Of a stretch of DNA of 8,130 nucleotides, positions 1 through 6,256 are shown in pieces. This stretch comes from Syntrophomonadaceae bacterium (lineage in GTDB: Bacteria; Bacillota_D; Dethiobacteria; DTU022), in NCBI GenBank assembly GCA_003551865.1, contig PUNU01000245.1, positions 1 to 8,130 on the forward strand, read 5' to 3'. The notes under the pieces are model-generated. The model was not told the origin of the DNA. It was given only the letters and a program-made list of their open reading frames with translations, and made no database searches. Every line of letters starts with the position of its first letter. The stretch's first letter is position 1. The position numbers were made by a program, and so were the translations under genes.

Positions 1-238
1 AAAACTGGTGACAGCTGTCGCCGCTCAAGCTCATTTCGATGGTGGGCTTGTAATCCGCCTCCCCGCAGATTACCTCACCGTCGCCGGTTAGCCAGATAAA
101 ACCTTCAGGATCGTGGATGTTGAACTTGATGACGATGCCTGCTTCCCGGTACTTGGGCCCCGCTGTGGGATCTTTCATGAGCGTTTCAAACAGTTCACCT
201 AAGACTTCGTACATCTTTGCGGTGCTTTCAAACACCAT
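1..238 (-). CDS. SCP-2 sterol/lipid-carrier domain protein (partial, N-terminal 79 residues)
   Basis: The gene reads leftward from ATG at 238-236 and runs off the window, so only 79 residues are visible. A strong AAGGAGG lies at 247-253 on the complementary strand, about 8 nt before the ATG, which fixes the start. The visible protein begins MVFESTAKMYEVLGELFETL, then shows an alternating beta pattern (GIVIKFNIHDPEGFIWLTG, then EVICGEADYKPTIEMSLSGD). This resembles small cytosolic SCP-2 domain proteins of anaerobic Firmicutes, which usually have about 110-130 residues and bind hydrophobic acyl or sterol-like ligands in a pocket. There is no signal peptide. It is transcribed divergently from the methylmalonyl-CoA operon. 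A role in acyl-CoA or lipid handling would be inference. The family call rests on recognising the N-terminal pattern without the C-terminal half. Confidence 0.72.
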   Translation of the reverse strand, partial: MVFESTAKMYEVLGELFETLMKDPTAGPKYREAGIVIKFNIHDPEGFIWLTGDGEVICGEADYKPTIEMSLSGDSCHQF

Positions 239-267
239 GGTCAATTCCTCCTTATAAACCAACTAGT

Positions 268-296
268 ATGTTAAAAAGACTAAATAATACCGGCAA
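268..296 (-). promoter_or_regulatory. Candidate sigma-A promoter for the SCP-2 gene
   Basis: On the minus strand a TTGCCG (-35, 296-291) and a TAACAT (-10, 273-268) are separated by 17 nt. Each matches its consensus at 4 of 6 positions. The predicted start of transcription is near 261, giving a leader of about 23 nt that contains the AAGGAGG. The spacing and position are good, but the hexamers are weak. A second -10-like TATACT lies just upstream at 297-302 without a clear -35. Confidence 0.35.
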
Positions 297-341
297 GTAT
301 AATGAAGTATTCCACGATTTGCCCCCTTTTTCCTGCCAGAA

Positions 342-366
342 ATAAAAAACTATACAGATTTTTTAT
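342..366. repeat. Inverted repeat ATAAAAAA / TTTTTTAT
   Basis: An 8-bp perfect inverted repeat (ATAAAAAA at 342-349 and TTTTTTAT at 359-366) is separated by nine bases. It contains only A/T pairs, so it is a poor RNA hairpin and more likely a bent or easily melted DNA element or a protein-binding dyad between the divergent genes. It is also similar to an UP-element-like A/T tract. In low-G+C intergenic DNA such a dyad can arise by chance. Confidence 0.4.
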
Positions 367-522
367 ACTCTTTCAGGGGGATAAAAAAACTTCCTTCACC
401 AGTGGCCTGCCAATGTATTAAGAGTGTAATTCGGCAATTATTACAACAACTTTTTATCTATAAGAGATGTTGCAAGCCGGAAGCGAACATAAAGCGAGCC
501 GTTTGGAATTGCCGGCATTTGA

Positions 523-552
523 GAAGTGAGAGGTGGGAGGTTGGAAGTGAGA
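523..552. repeat. 9-bp direct repeat GAAGTGAGA spaced 21 bp
   Basis: GAAGTGAGA occurs at 523-531 and again at 544-552, a start-to-start distance of 21 bp, or two helical turns. The DNA between them is purine-rich with GAGGTGGGAGG. The phasing is what one expects of a dimer or tandem regulator site, and it lies about 135-165 bp upstream of the regulator start. The alternative is a simple purine-rich minisatellite-like tract with no binding function. Confidence 0.4.
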
Positions 553-583
553 CTTGTTTACTGCCTTAGGGGAGCTGTTCGAG

Positions 584-611
584 TTGATTCTGAAAGTGAA
601 TGAAAGATAAA
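584..611 (+). promoter_or_regulatory. Candidate sigma-A promoter for the regulator/operon
   Basis: TTGATT (584-589) and GATAAA (606-611) are separated by 16 bp. Each matches the sigma-A consensus at 4 of 6 positions. The predicted transcript would start near 618 and carry a leader of about 70 nt containing the AATATT dyad at 640-655. This is the best sigma-A-like pair found by eye upstream of the regulator, but it is weak. Activation by a regulator would be needed for strong expression. Confidence 0.28.
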
Positions 612-639
612 AACAGGGATGCGAGGCAGGATTTCTTCT

Positions 640-655
640 AATATTTACGAATATT
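640..655 (+). promoter_or_regulatory. Dyad AATATT-TACG-AATATT with flanking TTCTAA repeats
   Basis: Two AATATT arms (640-645 and 650-655) flank TACG, 31 bp before the regulator start codon. Each arm is itself palindromic, so the element is both an inverted and a direct repeat. In addition TTCTAA occurs at 636-641 and 654-659, 18 bp apart. It could be an operator for autoregulation or a weak RNA hairpin just ahead of the ribosome binding site. No T-tract follows, so it is not an intrinsic terminator. Confidence 0.4.
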
Positions 656-686
656 CTAAGGTGAAGAAGGGGGGCAACCCGTTCCT

Positions 687-2375
687 TTGATAAAAACAGC
701 CCTGGTGGTAAAAGGCGAGCGCGGAGGAGAGCTGTTTCGGCTTCTCAGGCAGTGCAGTGAAGTGGACCTTGTCGGCCTGGCCTGCCTGGACGGCAATACG
801 AAGTGGCTGAACGAAAAAGAGCGGAAAAGCGTTTTTGTTGCCGCCGATCTGGATAAAATAATTGCCCTCCCCGAGCTGGAAGCCGTTGTAGAAGCAACAG
901 GTGATCCCGAAACCGTGGAATACCTGAAAGAAAACTTGGCCGGAGGAGTAAAGCTGGAAGAGTTAACTTCGCGTTCAGTTTTAAATGCGGTCTTGAGCTC
1001 CAGGGAACAGCTGCTTGAAACCCGCCTGGTAAAAGGTGAGCTGCTGGCCGTACTGAACTCCGTCCAGGACGCCATCGAGATTGTTGATGACAAGGGGACG
1101 GTAAAATACATTAACCCGGCCTTTACCCGGGTTACCGGCATCCCGGAAAGCGAGCGGGTAAACCGCAATATTTTTGAAGTGTCGCCGCACGGCGCCCTGG
1201 CCCAGTCGTTAATCCAGCAGAAGCCGGTTACCGGTTACCGCACTTATGTCGGCGGCTCCGACGCTGATGTCATATCCAATGCTTCTCCGATCATTGTCGA
1301 CGGCGAACTGATGGGAGCGGTGGTTGTTTTTCAGCCTGTCGGCGATATTTTAAAATTAATGGACGAGCTGAAGCACAGCAACACCATAATCGACAACCTT
1401 TATGCCCGGATCGACCAGATGGCCGGGGGGCGCATCAGCTTTGACTCGCTGACCGGCAGGAGCAAAGTTTTTATGGCGACAGTGGAAAAAGCCCGCAGGG
1501 CCGCCCGCGGAGCCTCTCCAGTTTTGATCTGCGGTGAAAGCGGTACCGGCAAAAGTTTTTTTGCCCAGGCCATCCACAACGGCAGCAGCCGGAATAAAAA
1601 GCCGCTTATCACGGTTGATTGTGCGGCGGTCCCCGATTCACGGCAGGAAGTTGAGATATTTGGCTGTGAAAAAGGAGCCATGCCCGGGGTTTTAAGGACC
1701 CGTCTGGGCAGGATCGAGCTTGCCGAAGGAAGCACATTGTTTATCAAAGAAGTTAACTCGCTTAGCCCGTTTTTGCAAAAACAGCTCTTGCAGGTTTTGG
1801 AGGAGCGGTGTTTTTACCGGATTGGGGGCGAACAGGCCATCCCCGCAGATGTCCGCATAATCGCTTCCGCCAGCGACAACCTGATCGACCTTTCCCTGCA
1901 GGGCCATTTCTCCGAAGAGCTGTATCGCCGGTTAAGCCAGGTTAAGATCGATCTGCCGCCTCTGCGCAAACGGTCCGAAGACATTCCCCGGCTGGCCGAG
2001 GCGCTGATGGATCGTTTGAACCGCAAACTGGGCAAAAAAGTGCGCGAACTATCGCCGCGGGCCCTCCAGGAGCTCGGTGAGTATGACTGGCCCGGCAATA
2101 TCAGCGAGCTGAAAAGTGTCATTGAGCGAGCAATGGTCCTATCTGAGGGACCGGTGATTGAATATCAGCATCTTTCCCCCTATGTCAGGCGGGTGGGTGC
2201 ACGTGAGGCGGCCGGCTTCAACGAGATAATGCCTCTGGATGAAATGGAAGAAATAATGCTGAAGCTGGCCTTGACGCGTTACGGGGAAAGTCTGGAGGGC
2301 AAAAAAAAAGCGGCGCAGGCCTTGAACATATCGCTGGCTACTTTATATAATAAATTGAAAAAATACAGCAGTTAA
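687..2375 (+). CDS. PAS-AAA+-Fis transcriptional regulator, degenerate sigma-54 activator type
   Basis: This is a 562-residue cytosolic regulator. It starts at TTG 687, the only plausible early start after an in-frame stop at 657, with a G-rich Shine-Dalgarno at 668-674. Domains: residues 1-90 Rossmann-like, ending in an EAVVEATGDPE strand-turn typical of NAD-binding-like folds; 118-220 PAS; 222-250 a helical linker; 250-490 AAA+; 515-562 a Fis-type helix-turn-helix. Walker A is intact (GESGTGKS, 283-290). Other motifs of the sigma-54 activator family are altered: the GAFTGA loop reads GAMPGV (330-335), Walker B reads LFIKE with Lys354 in place of Asp, FREDLYYRL reads FSEELYRRL (Ser409), and WPGNxREL reads WPGNISEL (Ser473). 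The family usually remodels sigma-54 RNA polymerase by ATP hydrolysis; this member probably does not. It ends 31 bp before sucC, suggesting cotranscription. It matches the position of the regulator heading the Pelotomaculum propionate cluster (recalled, not checked). Confidence 0.88.
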   Translation: MIKTALVVKGERGGELFRLLRQCSEVDLVGLACLDGNTKWLNEKERKSVFVAADLDKIIALPELEAVVEATGDPETVEYLKENLAGGVKLEELTSRSVLNAVLSSREQLLETRLVKGELLAVLNSVQDAIEIVDDKGTVKYINPAFTRVTGIPESERVNRNIFEVSPHGALAQSLIQQKPVTGYRTYVGGSDADVISNASPIIVDGELMGAVVVFQPVGDILKLMDELKHSNTIIDNLYARIDQMAGGRISFDSLTGRSKVFMATVEKARRAARGASPVLICGESGTGKSFFAQAIHNGSSRNKKPLITVDCAAVPDSRQEVEIFGCEKGAMPGVLRTRLGRIELAEGSTLFIKEVNSLSPFLQKQLLQVLEERCFYRIGGEQAIPADVRIIASASDNLIDLSLQGHFSEELYRRLSQVKIDLPPLRKRSEDIPRLAEALMDRLNRKLGKKVRELSPRALQELGEYDWPGNISELKSVIERAMVLSEGPVIEYQHLSPYVRRVGAREAAGFNEIMPLDEMEEIMLKLALTRYGESLEGKKKAAQALNISLATLYNKLKKYSS

Positions 2376-2394
2376 ATTAAACCCTAACCAAAAT

Positions 2395-2400
2395 GGAGGA
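2395..2400 (+). promoter_or_regulatory. Ribosome binding site of sucC (start-deciding)
   Basis: GGAGGA ends directly before the TTG at 2401 and six bases before the in-frame TTG at 2407. Only the second TTG has workable spacing, so the start is placed at 2407. Confidence 0.75.
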
Positions 2401-2406
2401 TTGAAA

Positions 2407-3516
2407 TTGAAGCTCTACGAATACCTGGGTAAAGACCTGTTCAAACGTTACGAAATTCCCGCTCCCCGCGGCAAAGTGGTGGAAAATGCCGATGAAGCCG
2501 GGAAAGCCGCCGCTGAGCTGGGCGAGGTGGTCATTAAATCGCAGGTGTTGGCCGGAAGAAGAGGCAAAGCCGGCGGCATCGCTTTTGCTTCCGACCCGGA
2601 AGAGGCCCGCCGGGAAGCGGAGAGAATTCTGGAGATGCAGCTTGAGGATATGACGGTTGAGAAACTGCTGGTCGAGGAAAAGCTGGCCATTGAGCAGGAG
2701 CTTTACCTGGCCCTGACGATTGACGGCAATGACCGCTGTCCGATTGTCCTCGCGTCACTTGACGGGGGTATGGAAGTGGAAGAGGTGCCGGAAGAACGGA
2801 TGATCAGGTGGCCGATCGATGTCAGCCTGGGTATGCAGAATTACATGGTCCGGGAAATTTGCCGCCGGATGGGAGTAGGCAGTGATCTGCAGAAGCAGTT
2901 TGTCAAGTTTTTGCCCCGCCTTTACCGCTTGTTTAAAGAAATGGATGCCGAGCTGGCAGAAATCAATCCTCTGGCATTAACCTCCCGCGGCCTGGTGGCC
3001 GCCGATGCCAAGGTCACCATTGACGACGATGCACTTTACCGGCACGAAGATTTGCCCCGGATTTCCGAAAAAACCGACCTAGAGCTAAAAGCGGAAGAAC
3101 ACGATCTCGCTTATGTAAAGCTTGACGGTGATATTGCTATTATGGCCAACGGGGCCGGGATAACCATGGCCACCCTGGATATGGTCCAGCATTACGGGGG
3201 CAGTCCGGCCAATTTTCTTGATCTGGGCGGAGGGGCCGGAGAAGAGCGGACTGCTTATGCTTTGGAGCTGCTGCTGGGCACCGCCCCCAAGGTTATGCTG
3301 ATCAATATTTTTGGCGGAATAACCCGCTGTGACGTGGTGGCGAAAGCTTTTGTGCAGGTTAAGGAAAGCAAGGGCGTCGATTTGCCCATATCATTCCGCC
3401 TGGTGGGCACCAATGAATCGGAGGGAAGGGCGATCCTCGAAGAAGCGGGAATCAGCACATTTGATACTATGGATGAAGCGGTGCGCCACGCCGTGGAGCT
3501 TGCCGGGACCTCCTGA
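2407..3516 (+). CDS. sucC: Succinyl-CoA ligase (ADP/GDP-forming), beta subunit
   Basis: SucC pairs with SucD to interconvert succinyl-CoA plus NDP plus phosphate with succinate, CoA and NTP in the cytosol. The 369-residue protein begins MKLYEYLGKDLF at TTG 2407, matching the family N-terminus; the upstream TTG at 2401 abuts the GGAGGA and is rejected. An ATP-grasp domain fills the N-terminal half. Lys44 lies in VVIKSQVLAG, followed by RRGKAGG where most homologues have GRGKAGG. Metal-site residues lie in AEINPLAL and DAKVTIDD, and the substrate Asn in MANGAG. The C-terminal flavodoxin-like ligase domain has FLDLGGGA, NIFGGITRCD and VGTNESEG. It is slightly shorter than the 388-residue E. coli protein. 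It sits between the regulator and sucD in one operon. In propionate oxidation this is the substrate-level phosphorylation step. Nucleotide specificity cannot be read safely. Confidence 0.95.
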   Translation: MKLYEYLGKDLFKRYEIPAPRGKVVENADEAGKAAAELGEVVIKSQVLAGRRGKAGGIAFASDPEEARREAERILEMQLEDMTVEKLLVEEKLAIEQELYLALTIDGNDRCPIVLASLDGGMEVEEVPEERMIRWPIDVSLGMQNYMVREICRRMGVGSDLQKQFVKFLPRLYRLFKEMDAELAEINPLALTSRGLVAADAKVTIDDDALYRHEDLPRISEKTDLELKAEEHDLAYVKLDGDIAIMANGAGITMATLDMVQHYGGSPANFLDLGGGAGEERTAYALELLLGTAPKVMLINIFGGITRCDVVAKAFVQVKESKGVDLPISFRLVGTNESEGRAILEEAGISTFDTMDEAVRHAVELAGTS

Positions 3517-3529
3517 TGGCCCGGGGTTT

Positions 3530-3545
3530 TAGATTTCAGAATCTA
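3530..3545 (+). repeat. Perfect small hairpin in the sucC-sucD spacer
   Basis: TAGATT and AATCTA form a 6-bp stem around a TCAG loop within the 80-nt spacer between the sucC stop and the sucD start. It is too A/T-rich for a terminator and no T-run follows. It may be a weak RNA-processing or stability element. An 80-nt gap between two subunits needed in equal amounts is longer than usual. Confidence 0.4.
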
Positions 3546-3583
3546 CGGCGGCGGTCGCAAATATCGAAGATTTATGCCGAGAA

Positions 3584-3588
3584 AGGAG
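3584..3588 (+). promoter_or_regulatory. Ribosome binding site of sucD (start-deciding)
   Basis: AGGAG with flanking AAA sits eight bases before ATG 3597. It supports this ATG over the earlier in-frame ATG at 3516, which overlaps the sucC stop codon and would add 27 residues absent from the family. Confidence 0.85.
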
Positions 3589-3596
3589 TTTTATTC

Positions 3597-4466
3597 ATGC
3601 CGGTATACATAGATGAGAGCACCAGCGTTATTGTCCAGGGCATTACCGGGCGGCAGGGGTCATTTCACACCGGGCAGATGCTCCAGTACGGGACTAAAAT
3701 AACCGGCGGAGTTTCGCCGGGCAAGGGCGGCCAGTCTGTGGAAGGCGTCCCCGTGTTTAATACGGTATTCGAAGCGATGGAAAACCATCCCACCGACGCC
3801 GGTATCCTGTTTATACCCGCTCCGTTTGCCAAAGACGCCGCTTTTGAGGCGCTCGATGCCGGGCTGAAGCTTATTGTTATGATACCAGAACACATTCCCC
3901 TTCACGACGCCACCGAAATAATGAACTATGCCCGCTTTAAGAATGCGGTTGTCGTAGGGCCCAATACAAACGGCCTGGTTTCCTCAGGCCGCTGCAAGAT
4001 AGGAATTATGCCCAACCGCTTCTTTGTTTCCGGCCCGGTGGGGGTGGTTTCCCGGAGCGGCACTTTATGCTATGAAATTGTATCTCACCTTGCCGAGAAA
4101 GGAATTGGCACGAGTACTGTTATCGGCATAGGCGGCGACAGGGTGGTCGGACTGCATTTTACCGATGTGCTGAAAAGATTTGAAGACGATCCGGCTACCG
4201 AAAGTATTATCCTGATCGGTGAGATCGGCGGCAGTGCCGAAGAAGAGGCGGCCGCCTATATAGCTTCCGAGGTAAGCAAGCCGGTTGTTGCTTACCTGGC
4301 AGGCCGCAGTGCACCGCCGGGCAAAAAGATGGGCCATGCCGGAGCGATTATTGAAAGGGGCCGCGGCACCTTTGAAAGCAAGGTCGAGGCGCTTTCGGAA
4401 GCGGGAGTTGAAGTTGCCGACCTGCCGACTTCGGTGCACGAGCTGGTTAAATCGAGTCTTAAATAA
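3597..4466 (+). CDS. sucD: Succinyl-CoA ligase, alpha subunit
   Basis: The alpha subunit carries the CoA-binding Rossmann domain and the histidine that is transiently phosphorylated. From ATG 3597 the protein has 289 residues, the same as E. coli SucD, and begins MPVYIDESTSVIVQGITG, the usual N-terminus. The CoA-binding loop is GITGRQGSFHT (about residues 15-25). Further motifs are GGVSPGKGG, VVGPNTNGLVSSGRCKIGIMP, GPVGVVSRSGTLCYE, IGIGGDRVVG and GEIGGSAEEEAA. The phosphorylated histidine is His247 in KMGHAGAI. The reading GGDRVVG departs a little from the common GGDPIPG, and PNTNG from PNTPG; neither touches the catalytic histidine. It is the second subunit gene after sucC and is followed by methylmalonyl-CoA mutase, tying succinyl-CoA formation to its use. 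An in-frame ATG at 3516 is a spurious longer start. Confidence 0.96.
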   Translation: MPVYIDESTSVIVQGITGRQGSFHTGQMLQYGTKITGGVSPGKGGQSVEGVPVFNTVFEAMENHPTDAGILFIPAPFAKDAAFEALDAGLKLIVMIPEHIPLHDATEIMNYARFKNAVVVGPNTNGLVSSGRCKIGIMPNRFFVSGPVGVVSRSGTLCYEIVSHLAEKGIGTSTVIGIGGDRVVGLHFTDVLKRFEDDPATESIILIGEIGGSAEEEAAAYIASEVSKPVVAYLAGRSAPPGKKMGHAGAIIERGRGTFESKVEALSEAGVEVADLPTSVHELVKSSLK

Positions 4467-4472
4467 AAAAGA

Positions 4473-4530
4473 GGCCTGCTGTTATTGTTTTTTAAAACCT
4501 CGCTTTTGCAGGTAGCAGAGCCCGCAGGCC
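4473..4530. repeat. Inverted repeat GGCCTGC / GCAGGCC spanning the sucD-mutase spacer
   Basis: GGCCTGC (4473-4479) and GCAGGCC (4524-4530) bracket the 85-nt spacer between sucD and the mutase gene. Competing inner pairings are possible (CTGCT 4476-4480 with AGCAG 4514-4518; GCAGG 4508-4512). No T-run follows on the plus strand, so it should not terminate operon transcription. A long-range stem ending just before the AAAGGAGG could influence mutase translation or mRNA processing. Confidence 0.4.
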
Positions 4531-4535
4531 ATGAA

Positions 4536-4541
4536 AGGAGG
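4536..4541 (+). promoter_or_regulatory. Ribosome binding site of the mutase large subunit (start-deciding)
   Basis: AGGAGG, preceded by AA, lies 10 bases before GTG 4552. The upstream in-frame ATG at 4531 would place this site inside the coding region and has no Shine-Dalgarno of its own, so GTG 4552 is preferred. Confidence 0.8.
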
Positions 4542-4551
4542 AATCTGGCTG

Positions 4552-6225
4552 GTGAGTGAGCAAAACGAAAAGGAACAGTTGGTTAAGGCCAAAAAATCCT
4601 GGAAAGAAAAGGTAAATAAGGCCCTGGAGAAGTATCCCGAGCGCAAGGCTTTTAAACTTGACTCGGGCCTGGAGGTAAAAAGGGTTTACGATCCGCTGGA
4701 CATGGAAGATTTTGATTACCTGGAAAAACTGAACTGGCCCGCCGAGTATCCCTTTACCCGGGGTATTCAGCCGACCATGTACCGCGGCCGGCTTTGGACC
4801 ATGCGGCAGTATGCCGGGTTTGGGAGCGCCGAGGAAACCAACCAGCGTTTTCGCTACCTGTTGGAGCAGGGACAGACCGGTTTAAGTGTAGCTTTTGACC
4901 TGCCGACCCAGATAGGCTATGATTCCGACCACCCGCTTGCCCGCGGCGAGATCGGCAAGGTGGGGGTGGCCGTAGACTCCCTCGCCGATATGGAGGTGTT
5001 GATGGAGAAAATACCCCTTGAAAAGGTCAGCACCTCAATGACAATCAATGCCCCGGCCGCTGTTTTGCTGGCCATGTATATGGCGGTAGCTGAAAAACAG
5101 GGGATCTCAAAAGAAAAAATCAACGGAACTATTCAAAATGACATTTTAAAAGAATACGTGGCCCGGGGGACCTACATATTCCCGCCCCGGGAGTCCATGC
5201 GCTTAATTGTCGACATTTTTGCCTATGCCGGTGACAACATACCCAGTTGGAATACGATCAGCATCAGCGGTTATCATATCAGGGAAGCCGGTTCGACGGC
5301 GGTCCAGGAGATTGCCTTTACTTTGTGCAATGCCATCGCCTATGTGGAAGCGGCTGTTGAAGCGGGGCTTGAAGTGGACAAGTTTGCCCCACGCCTTTCT
5401 TTCTTCTTCAATGCCCATTCAAACTTTTTCGAAGAGGTGGCCAAATTCAGGGCGGCACGGAGGATCTGGGCCCGTTTAATGAAAGAGCGCTTCGGGGCGC
5501 AAAATCCGCGTTCAATGATGCTGCGGTTCCATACCCAGACCGCGGGCTGTACGCTTACCGCCCAGCAGCCGGACGTGAACTTGATCAGGGTGGCCTTTCA
5601 GGCTTTAAGCGCCGTGCTTGGTGGAACCCAGTCCCTGCATACTAATTCGCGCGATGAAGCGTTGGCACTGCCCAGTGAGCAGTCCGTGCTGCTGGCCCTG
5701 CGCACCCAACAGGTCATCGGCCATGAAATCGATGTTACCAATTCGGCCGATCCCCTGGGCGGATCTTATTACATCGAAAATTTAACCGATCATATCGAAG
5801 AAGAAGTCCTGCGCTACATCGATCGCGTCGACGAGCTTGGCGGAGCGGTGGAAGCGATTGAAAAAGGGTTTATTCAGAAGGAAATCCAGGCCAGTGCTTA
5901 TCGCTATCAGAAAGAAGTCGAATCGCAGGAACGGGTGGTGGTCGGAGTTAACCGCTTTACTTCCGGTGGCGACCAGCCTATCGATTTATTGGAAATGGAC
6001 CCCGAAACCAGCCGCCGCCAGGTGGAGCGGTTGAAAGAAGTGCGGATGAGCCGCGACCAGGGCAGGGTGGCGGAGGCTCTGCAGGATCTGCGCAGGGCTG
6101 CCGGAAGCAGTGACGACTTAATGCCCTACATCCTGGATGCGGTTAAAGCTTATGCTACTTTGGGCGAAATATGCGGCGTTTTAAGAGATGTTTTCGGCGA
6201 ATACCAGCAGCAGGTAATCGTATAA
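4552..6225 (+). CDS. mcmA1: Methylmalonyl-CoA mutase, large (substrate-binding, N-terminal) subunit
   Basis: With the small subunit this B12 enzyme rearranges succinyl-CoA and (R)-methylmalonyl-CoA through adenosylcobalamin radicals. From GTG 4552 the protein has 557 residues, typical for the stand-alone catalytic subunit of split mutases. The TIM-barrel signature segments are [70 protein letters not shown] and [18 protein letters not shown]. By alignment to Propionibacterium numbering, Tyr87, Arg205 and His242 correspond to Tyr89, Arg207 and His244. Tyr and Arg at the first two positions favour methylmalonyl-CoA; isobutyryl-CoA mutases carry Phe and Gln there. The cobalamin-binding domain is absent and supplied by the next gene. 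Residues 1-30 form a charged helical extension. No MeaB/ArgK-type GTPase chaperone gene is present nearby. ATG 4531 is an alternative but unlikely start. Confidence 0.96.
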   Translation: MSEQNEKEQLVKAKKSWKEKVNKALEKYPERKAFKLDSGLEVKRVYDPLDMEDFDYLEKLNWPAEYPFTRGIQPTMYRGRLWTMRQYAGFGSAEETNQRFRYLLEQGQTGLSVAFDLPTQIGYDSDHPLARGEIGKVGVAVDSLADMEVLMEKIPLEKVSTSMTINAPAAVLLAMYMAVAEKQGISKEKINGTIQNDILKEYVARGTYIFPPRESMRLIVDIFAYAGDNIPSWNTISISGYHIREAGSTAVQEIAFTLCNAIAYVEAAVEAGLEVDKFAPRLSFFFNAHSNFFEEVAKFRAARRIWARLMKERFGAQNPRSMMLRFHTQTAGCTLTAQQPDVNLIRVAFQALSAVLGGTQSLHTNSRDEALALPSEQSVLLALRTQQVIGHEIDVTNSADPLGGSYYIENLTDHIEEEVLRYIDRVDELGGAVEAIEKGFIQKEIQASAYRYQKEVESQERVVVGVNRFTSGGDQPIDLLEMDPETSRRQVERLKEVRMSRDQGRVAEALQDLRRAAGSSDDLMPYILDAVKAYATLGEICGVLRDVFGEYQQQVIV

Positions 6226-6256
6226 CTTTAATGTGTGAAGAGGGAGGGATCGGGAA

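Larger units (their letters stand above)
239..686. other. 448-bp divergent intergenic region
   Basis: No credible gene lies between the SCP-2 start and the regulator start. The left half (about 250-450) is strongly A+T-rich and holds an A/T dyad at 342-366. The right half becomes purine-rich (521-552) and contains a perfect 8-bp palindrome TGCCGGCA at 510-517 with partly symmetric flanks. A manual scan of both strands for the sigma-54 signature (GG, ten bases, GC) found no match here. The region must hold promoters and operators for two divergent units, but none is strong by consensus. No tRNA, CRISPR or insertion-sequence remnant was seen. Confidence 0.7.

Noticed and set aside
401..417. Sigma-54 -24/-12 promoter at TGGCCTGCC
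   Set aside because: Ten bases after GG the sequence is TA, not GC; no other GG in the intergenic region satisfies the spacing on either strand.
656..1168. Long minus-strand open frame opposite the regulator
   Set aside because: It lies wholly opposite a clear coding frame, is rich in Ser/Arg/Phe as expected of an antisense shadow, and has no ribosome binding site or recognisable domain.
3530..3545. Intrinsic terminator between sucC and sucD
   Set aside because: The stem is 6 A/T-rich pairs without a following T-run, and the two subunits need coexpression.
3516..3596. Extended sucD start at ATG 3516 overlapping the sucC stop
   Set aside because: It would add 27 Arg-rich residues absent from SucD proteins and ignore the well-spaced AGGAG before ATG 3597.
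4531..4551. ATG 4531 as mutase start
   Set aside because: No Shine-Dalgarno precedes it, and the strong AAAGGAGG lies inside that reading; GTG 4552 is well spaced.
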